64,000 bases of DNA from Desulfuromonadales bacterium. GTDB lineage: Bacteria > Desulfobacterota > Desulfuromonadia > Desulfuromonadales > JAGXHI01. The first letter of the stretch is position 1; each line of letters starts with the position of its first letter. Below are positions 59,582-64,000 of this stretch, piece by piece. The stretch lies in assembly GCA_024636295.1 (NCBI GenBank), contig JAGXHI010000062.1:1-64000 (forward strand), read 5' to 3'. Below the pieces are notes generated by a model. That model searched no databases and was not told where the DNA came from. It worked only from the letters and a program-made list of their open reading frames with translations. The position numbers were made by a program, and so were the translations under genes.

Positions 59582-61426
59582 ATGCCCGGAAAAACCAACA
59601 TGGAAAAAGGGACGATTTCCATTCATACGGAAAATATTTTTCCCATCATTAAAAAGTGGCTTTACAGCGAAAAGGAGATTTTCCTGCGGGAACTCGTCTC
59701 CAATGCGGTGGACGCAATTCACAAGCTGCAGCACATCAACATCGTGGAAGGTTTGAAGCTCAGTGACGAGTATGCTGTCGACATATCCGTGGACAAAGAT
59801 GCCGGCACCCTGACGGTAAAAGACAATGGTATCGGCATGACCGCCGAGGAAATCCGGAAATACATAAATCAGATCGCCTTCTCCTCCGCGGAGGAGTTTG
59901 TAGAAAAATTCAAGGATCTGGAAGACAAAAATCAGATCATCGGACATTTCGGGCTTGGCTTCTATTCCTCCTTCATGGTGGCGGACGAAGTTGAGATCCG
60001 CTCTTTGTCCTACCGTCCGGAGGCCGAAGGCGCCCACTGGAGGTGCGACGGGACGACATCCTATGAGCTAGATTCCGTTGAAAAAAAAGACAGGGGAACC
60101 GAAGTCATCCTGCATCTTTCCAAGGATGAGCAGGAGTTTCTCGATCCGGAGCGCATCCGTGGAGTTCTGCAGAAGTTCTGTAATTTTCTTCCCATCCCCA
60201 TCCGCCTTGCGGGAGATACGGTCAATGACAGAAACCCTTTGTGGACGAAAACTCCGAGCGAAATCGATGAAAAAGAGTATCGGGAGTTTTATAAAAAACT
60301 CTATCCCTTCTCGGACGAGCCTCTCTTCTGGATTCACCTGAACGTGGATTTTCCATTCAATCTCAAGGGAATACTTTACTTTCCGAGACTGAACACCGAG
60401 TTCGACGTAACCAAGAGCCATATCAAGCTTTTTTGCAACCAGGTCTTTGTCTCGGATAACTGCCCCGAGCTGATTCCCGAATTTCTTACTCCTCTCCAGG
60501 GATGCCTCGACGCCCCGGACCTGCCCCTGAACGTCTCCCGCAGTTATCTCCAGAACGATCCGCAGGTGCGAAAAATCCGAGACGTGATTTCCGCCCGGGT
60601 GGCTGCGAAGATAACGGAACTGGCCAAAAAGGATCGGGAATCCTTCGGCGGAATATGGGAGGATATACACACTTTCGTCAAGTACGGCATGATGCGGGAT
60701 GAAAAATTCTTCGAAAAGGTGAAGGATCAGGTCATTTACCGCACCACTAATGAAAGCCGCTACACCACCCTGCCCGAATACCTGGAACGGGCGAAGGACT
60801 CTCACCCCGACAAGGTTTTTTATGCCAACGATGAGACTTCCCAAGCGACTTATCTGAAGTTATTCAGAAGCCAGGGGCTGGAAGTTCTGATCCTGGACGC
60901 CATGATCGACAGCCATTTCGTGCAGTATCTGGAGATGAAAAATCCACAGATCCGGTTCGAGCGGGTTGATGCTGATGTGGCCAAAAGCCTGATCGATGAG
61001 GATCGGAGCAAGGACATCATCCAGGGGCAGGATCTGAAAACGGCGAATGACAGAATCCGTGAGATTTTCGAAAAGGTGCTTGACCGCAAGGATCTGAAAG
61101 TCAGGGTGGAAAGCCTGAAGGACAACTCCATTCCCGGAATGATCATTCTTCCCGAACAGAACCGGCGGCTCAAGGAGATGACTCGCATGATGGGACATGA
61201 ATCGGACGATCTCTTCTCCGAGCACAGCCTGTTGGTCAATTCCGCCAGTGCTGTGGTGCGAAATCTCATGAAACTTCAGGAGCAGGACAGGCGGGAGGAT
61301 GTGGAGATCCTCGTCCGGCATGTTTATGATCTGGCCCTCCTGGGTCAACAGGCCTTCAGCAAAGAAAAAATGGAAGAATTTCTGGAGCGCAGCAACAGGA
61401 TTCTGGAGATGGTCAGCAACAAATAA
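59582..61426 (+). CDS. htpG: Chaperone protein HtpG (Hsp90)
   Basis: A 614-residue Hsp90. The N-terminal GHKL ATPase has LRELVSNAVDAIHKL, DNGIGM, and IGHFGLGFYSSFMVADEV; the middle domain follows with the client-binding and catalytic Arg loop; the C-terminal dimerisation domain ends near 610. It assists late folding and stress recovery. It has the typical bacterial length. A UUCG-capped terminator follows directly. Confidence 0.97.
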   Translation: MPGKTNMEKGTISIHTENIFPIIKKWLYSEKEIFLRELVSNAVDAIHKLQHINIVEGLKLSDEYAVDISVDKDAGTLTVKDNGIGMTAEEIRKYINQIAFSSAEEFVEKFKDLEDKNQIIGHFGLGFYSSFMVADEVEIRSLSYRPEAEGAHWRCDGTTSYELDSVEKKDRGTEVILHLSKDEQEFLDPERIRGVLQKFCNFLPIPIRLAGDTVNDRNPLWTKTPSEIDEKEYREFYKKLYPFSDEPLFWIHLNVDFPFNLKGILYFPRLNTEFDVTKSHIKLFCNQVFVSDNCPELIPEFLTPLQGCLDAPDLPLNVSRSYLQNDPQVRKIRDVISARVAAKITELAKKDRESFGGIWEDIHTFVKYGMMRDEKFFEKVKDQVIYRTTNESRYTTLPEYLERAKDSHPDKVFYANDETSQATYLKLFRSQGLEVLILDAMIDSHFVQYLEMKNPQIRFERVDADVAKSLIDEDRSKDIIQGQDLKTANDRIREIFEKVLDRKDLKVRVESLKDNSIPGMIILPEQNRRLKEMTRMMGHESDDLFSEHSLLVNSASAVVRNLMKLQEQDRREDVEILVRHVYDLALLGQQAFSKEKMEEFLERSNRILEMVSNK

Positions 61427-61446
61427 TTAAAAGACATACGCATGTG

Positions 61447-61478
61447 TCAAAAGGGCGGACTTCGGTCCGCCCTTTTGA
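61447..61478. terminator. Bidirectional terminator after htpG
   Basis: TCAAAAGGGCGGAC-TTCG-GTCCGCCCTTTTGA, a 14-bp perfect stem with a stable UUCG loop. It can also act for the leftward fxsA transcript. Confidence 0.9.
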
Positions 61479-61570
61479 TTGGATATGCCGATACTCCAGC
61501 GCTCCAATCGGAATCCTCGAATAGGAACCGGTTGGCTTCAGATTCGGAAAAGGGGCGTTCCGCACAGAAA

Positions 61571-61963
61571 TCACCTCATGTGGATACCAATGCGTCCTTT
61601 GTCGATCTGTCGTTGAATCCAGAGCCGGGCGATTCGTTTTATGTACTGCCGTGTGAAGGGGACCAGAAGAAAAAAACCAACAATATCTGTGAAAAATCCC
61701 GGCGTCAGGAGAAGAACTCCACCCGCCAGAATCATGGCGCCATCGAGAAGTTCGGTGGCCGGAAGGCGCCCCTGGGACATCTCGGTACGGATCCGGGCCA
61801 GGATATCAAACCCTTGTGTGCGGGCAAGATATGCGCCTGCCGCTCCGGTCAACAGGATCAGGAGCAAGGTGTTGAAGAGGCCGATCATTCCCCCTATTTT
61901 CAGTAAGAGGAAAAGCTCGAACATGGGAATAATCGTAAAGATTGCGAGGAGTTTTATAAACAT
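61571..61963 (-). CDS. fxsA: FxsA-family membrane protein
   Basis: A 130-residue cytoplasmic-membrane protein with three to four hydrophobic segments: LLAIFTIIPMFELFLLLKIG, TLLLILLTGAAGAYLARTQG, and MILAGGVLLLTPGFFTDIVG with the conserved PGFxTD. FxsA in E. coli affects phage exclusion by F-factor when overproduced; its normal role is unknown. Confidence 0.88.
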   Translation of the reverse strand: MFIKLLAIFTIIPMFELFLLLKIGGMIGLFNTLLLILLTGAAGAYLARTQGFDILARIRTEMSQGRLPATELLDGAMILAGGVLLLTPGFFTDIVGFFLLVPFTRQYIKRIARLWIQRQIDKGRIGIHMR

Positions 61964-62212
61964 GTCTGATTTGGATATAAATTAAGATTAATATATCGAT
62001 GGGAAAACCGACCAACAAATGATAAATATTGTGTATCTAGATGATAACTTGTTGAAATAATATAGTTAATTTTGTTGCCCATTATTTATGCAATCCGTCA
62101 GGCACCTTGAAAATGGAAGGAGGAACGAAATTATAAACATCATTACTAACAGTTTTTCCACAAAAATTGTGGAAAAGAATGAAAGAGCTTTGAAAGCGTT
62201 GAATTTTTACCC
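61964..62212. other. AT-rich intergenic region with inverted repeat
   Basis: No gene. TTTTCCACAA-AAA-TTGTGGAAAA (62154-62176) is a perfect 10-3-10 inverted repeat downstream of mazG and may end its transcript. The AT-rich stretch 61980-62090 probably contains the fxsA promoter. Confidence 0.45.
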
Positions 62213-62959
62213 TCAGCGGCCGGTTTTGTCGGTGGAAGGGAAGTCACTCTCCTGCTCTTTTGGAACGGAGCCGTTTCTGAATTCACGGATTCGGCGATTG
62301 GCCGTCCTGCGCAGAACATCCTCTGGATCAATGCCCTGATTCCTGGAAAGAGCTGCAAGGCCGAAGAGGAGTTCGCCAAGGATCAGCTCCTGCTGTTTAT
62401 TGTCTGCCGTCACGGCCTGATGCATTTCCAACAGCTTGGTCTCCAGAGCGGAAATGAGACGGGCCGGGTTCTCCTGTTCGGAAGAGAACCGGTCGATCAC
62501 CTTGACGGCTCGCATCAGGGCTGGCAGATCCCTGGGCAGGCGATCGAGGGAGTGGGCTGATTGCCCCCGCTCCGAATGTTCTTCCTCCTTGATTCTCTCC
62601 CACTGGGCGTTCAATTCGACCGATGATCCCCTTTTTGTCTTTCCGAATACGTGGGGGTGCCGTCGCACCAGTTTGTCGGCGATTGCTTCTGTCACCTCGG
62701 AGAGATCGAAATCTCCGCGCTCCTCAAATATCCGCGATTGAAAGACAACCTGAAGAAGCAAGTCCCCCAGCTCGTCCCGGATGAAATCGGGCGCGCCCTC
62801 GTCTATCGCTTCAAGGACTTCATGCGCCTCTTCCAGGATAAACGGCTTGAGGGATTCCGGGGTCTGGGCGATATCCCATGGGCAACCCTCAGGCGAACGC
62901 AGGATCTTCATGATTTCGCTCAGGTGGGTCATCGCCTGGCACAATCGACTTTCGGTCAC
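62213..62959 (-). CDS. mazG: Nucleoside triphosphate pyrophosphohydrolase MazG
   Basis: A 248-residue all-alpha NTPase with two MazG folds. The first has PEGCPWDIAQTPESLKPFIL, EEAHEVLEAIDEG and DELGDLLLQVVFQSRI, carrying the EExxE/ExxD magnesium site; the second, C-terminal, has SALETKLLEMHQAVTADNKQ. It removes non-canonical or excess NTPs, and in E. coli modulates ppGpp. The start lies upstream of a region divergent from yceD. Confidence 0.93.
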   Translation of the reverse strand: MTESRLCQAMTHLSEIMKILRSPEGCPWDIAQTPESLKPFILEEAHEVLEAIDEGAPDFIRDELGDLLLQVVFQSRIFEERGDFDLSEVTEAIADKLVRRHPHVFGKTKRGSSVELNAQWERIKEEEHSERGQSAHSLDRLPRDLPALMRAVKVIDRFSSEQENPARLISALETKLLEMHQAVTADNKQQELILGELLFGLAALSRNQGIDPEDVLRRTANRRIREFRNGSVPKEQESDFPSTDKTGR

Positions 62960-63123
62960 GTTCTTTTCCTTGTCGGATAAATTTTCTTTCTTCTATCCTA
63001 TTCTTTACGCGAATGCAAGGTAAGGCCCGCGAGCAATTAATCTCTTGCAAAATCAACCTGAATGAGCTAATAGAGAAGCTTCGTTTGCCTTCGTTTGCGC
63101 CTGCCGTCGCGCCTTGTTTTCCC

Positions 63124-63168
63124 TTGACAAAGGGGGGGCACTCTCTATACTAACCGTTTTCGAAACGG
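63124..63168 (+). promoter_or_regulatory. Sigma70 promoter of yceD-rpmF with palindrome at +1
   Basis: TTGACA (63124-63129), 16-base spacer, TATACT (63146-63151): near consensus. Immediately after, CCGTTT-TCG-AAACGG (63154-63168) covers the expected start of transcription, as an operator or a 5' hairpin would. Confidence 0.75.
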
Positions 63169-63182
63169 GGGCGGAGGCGATC

Positions 63183-63734
63183 GTGAACATACGAATCAAG
63201 GATATCAAGGCCGAGGGCCTGTCCTTTGAATTTCACGAAGACTGGGAAAACTTCCCGGCCCTGGTTCGGTTCGGCGAAGCGGATCAATGTGAATTTCTCA
63301 CTCCTGTCAGGATACAGGGCCGAGCAATTCATGTCGGCAGAATGATCGAAATCGAAGGCCGTATCGAAACATCCGCAGCACTGACCTGCAGCCGTTGTCT
63401 GAACCGGGTTGAACGTCCTCTGGAGAGCCGGTTTGCCGTCACCTTCTTTCAGGACGCCGGAGAAGAACCGGAGGATGAGGAAGAGGAAGTCGAGCTCGCC
63501 GCGGAGGATCTGAGTTTGATTCCTTTTCACGGCGAGGAAATCGATTTGCGGGAGCCTGTTCAGGAACAGGTAATTATGGCGCTGCCGATTCAGGTGCTGT
63601 GTCGCGAGGATTGCAAGGGTATCTGCCCCCAGTGCGGGGCTGACCTCAATGAGGAAGAATGCGGGTGCTCTCCCGCAGTGTTCAATCCAAAATTTGCCGC
63701 TTTGAAAAAAATCAAGGTTGAAAAGAAAGACTGA
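63183..63734 (+). CDS. YceD/DUF177-family protein
   Basis: A 183-residue protein from GTG 63183 (GGAGG 5 bases upstream). The centre has the family CxxC in ALTCSRCLNRVERPL and acidic stretches (EEPEDEEEEVELAAED); the end has a Cys-rich part, CREDCKGICPQCGADLNEEE. DUF177 proteins precede rpmF in most bacteria and take part in 23S rRNA processing or 50S assembly in plants and bacteria; the biochemical role is not settled. Confidence 0.9.
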   Translation: MNIRIKDIKAEGLSFEFHEDWENFPALVRFGEADQCEFLTPVRIQGRAIHVGRMIEIEGRIETSAALTCSRCLNRVERPLESRFAVTFFQDAGEEPEDEEEEVELAAEDLSLIPFHGEEIDLREPVQEQVIMALPIQVLCREDCKGICPQCGADLNEEECGCSPAVFNPKFAALKKIKVEKKD

Positions 63735-63826
63735 TTCGAAAAGCCGCCCCGGATAAGTGATTTTCCCTGCTTCACCCGGGGAAGAAATGACGGGCATCAG
63801 GCCCGACCATAAGGAGAAAATGTCTC

Positions 63827-64000
63827 ATGGCCGTACCCAAGAAGAAAACTTCGAAATCCAAGCGCGACATGCGCCGATCCCACGATAGCCTCTCCACGCC
63901 GGGAATTTCCCTCTGCCCGCAGTGCAAGGAGCCTAAACAGCCCCATCGCGTTTGCCCCAGCTGCGGAACCTACAAGGGGCGGGAAATCGTTGCCTCGGAA
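63827..64000 (+). CDS. rpmF: Large ribosomal subunit protein bL32 (3' end cut by window)
   Basis: 58 residues are visible, starting [19 protein letters not shown], with the zinc site CPQC ... CPSC. This is nearly the full L32 length, but no stop is reached at base 64000. AAGGAG precedes the ATG. It is co-transcribed with yceD in the usual yceD-rpmF order, most often followed by plsX. Confidence 0.96.
   Translation, partial: MAVPKKKTSKSKRDMRRSHDSLSTPGISLCPQCKEPKQPHRVCPSCGTYKGREIVASE

Overview
The window reads as chromosome of a Gram-negative bacterium of the Desulfuromonadia/Geobacter-Pelobacter type (phylum Desulfobacterota). The basis is gene order and protein character: a CheW-CheR-CheB array with a HEAT-repeat protein, leuS-lptE-holA-rpsT, murJ-ogt-tRNA-Val-thrS-infC-rpmI-rplT-pheS-pheT-ihfA-merR, then surE-pcm-yqaA-nlpD-rpoS-apt. 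An LPS-assembly lipoprotein (LptE) shows an outer membrane. The assignment rests on remembered synteny, not on a search.

Regions. (1) 1-6.4 kb: the 3' part of a chemosensory operon. (2) 6.5-25.9 kb: a dense housekeeping block for translation (infA, leuS, thrS, infC, rpmI, rplT, pheST), envelope (lptE, murJ, nlpD, yqaA), replication and repair (holA, ogt), stationary phase (surE, pcm, rpoS) and two tRNAs. infC starts on ATA and infA on TTG. (3) 25.98-40.59 kb: an integrated element of about 14.6 kb. It is bounded by a 47-bp direct repeat that is the 3' end of tRNA-Arg(CCT), and it has a tyrosine integrase at its right end. Every gene runs leftward. From the integrase inward it carries a RelE-type toxin/antitoxin pair, an orphan HigA next to a Fic protein, a RadC-like JAB protein, an unknown AT-richer gene, AlpA, a DUF2190 decoration protein, a major capsid protein, small ORFs, a zinc-ribbon protein, a D5/P4-type primase-helicase, a CHC2/Toprim primase, a gp10-like tail protein and a tape measure protein. 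No portal, terminase, protease or lysis gene is recognisable. It looks like a phage satellite that brings its own capsid and tail-length genes, or a strongly reduced prophage, and is the most interesting object here. (4) 40.6-45.7 kb: a loose, decaying region with dksA, small stress/envelope genes and remnants of an SDR, a ferritin-like protein, a PRC-barrel and a TRAP permease. (5) 45.7-64 kb: ordinary accessory and housekeeping genes: CrtI-like oxidoreductase, HIT, YhaN/YhaO nuclease pair, TlyA, a broken hybrid kinase, a RelA/SpoT homologue with a degenerate synthetase domain, Bax, YjbQ, ferritin-like protein, HtpG, FxsA, MazG, and YceD-L32 at the right edge.

How the parts work together. 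The chemosensory genes form one overlapping run (receptor coupling, adaptation, output). The translation block is the classical thrS-infC-rpmI-rplT-pheST cluster, in which IF-3 and L20 usually regulate their own synthesis. surE-pcm-nlpD-rpoS is the stationary-phase cluster known from other proteobacteria. In the element, integrase arm sites flank both ends, iteron-like repeats lie between the two replication genes, and tail genes follow the primase within a few bases, so replication and particle genes are probably one transcript.

Limits: all calls were made by reading translations and motifs by eye. No database search, structure prediction or statistical test was run.
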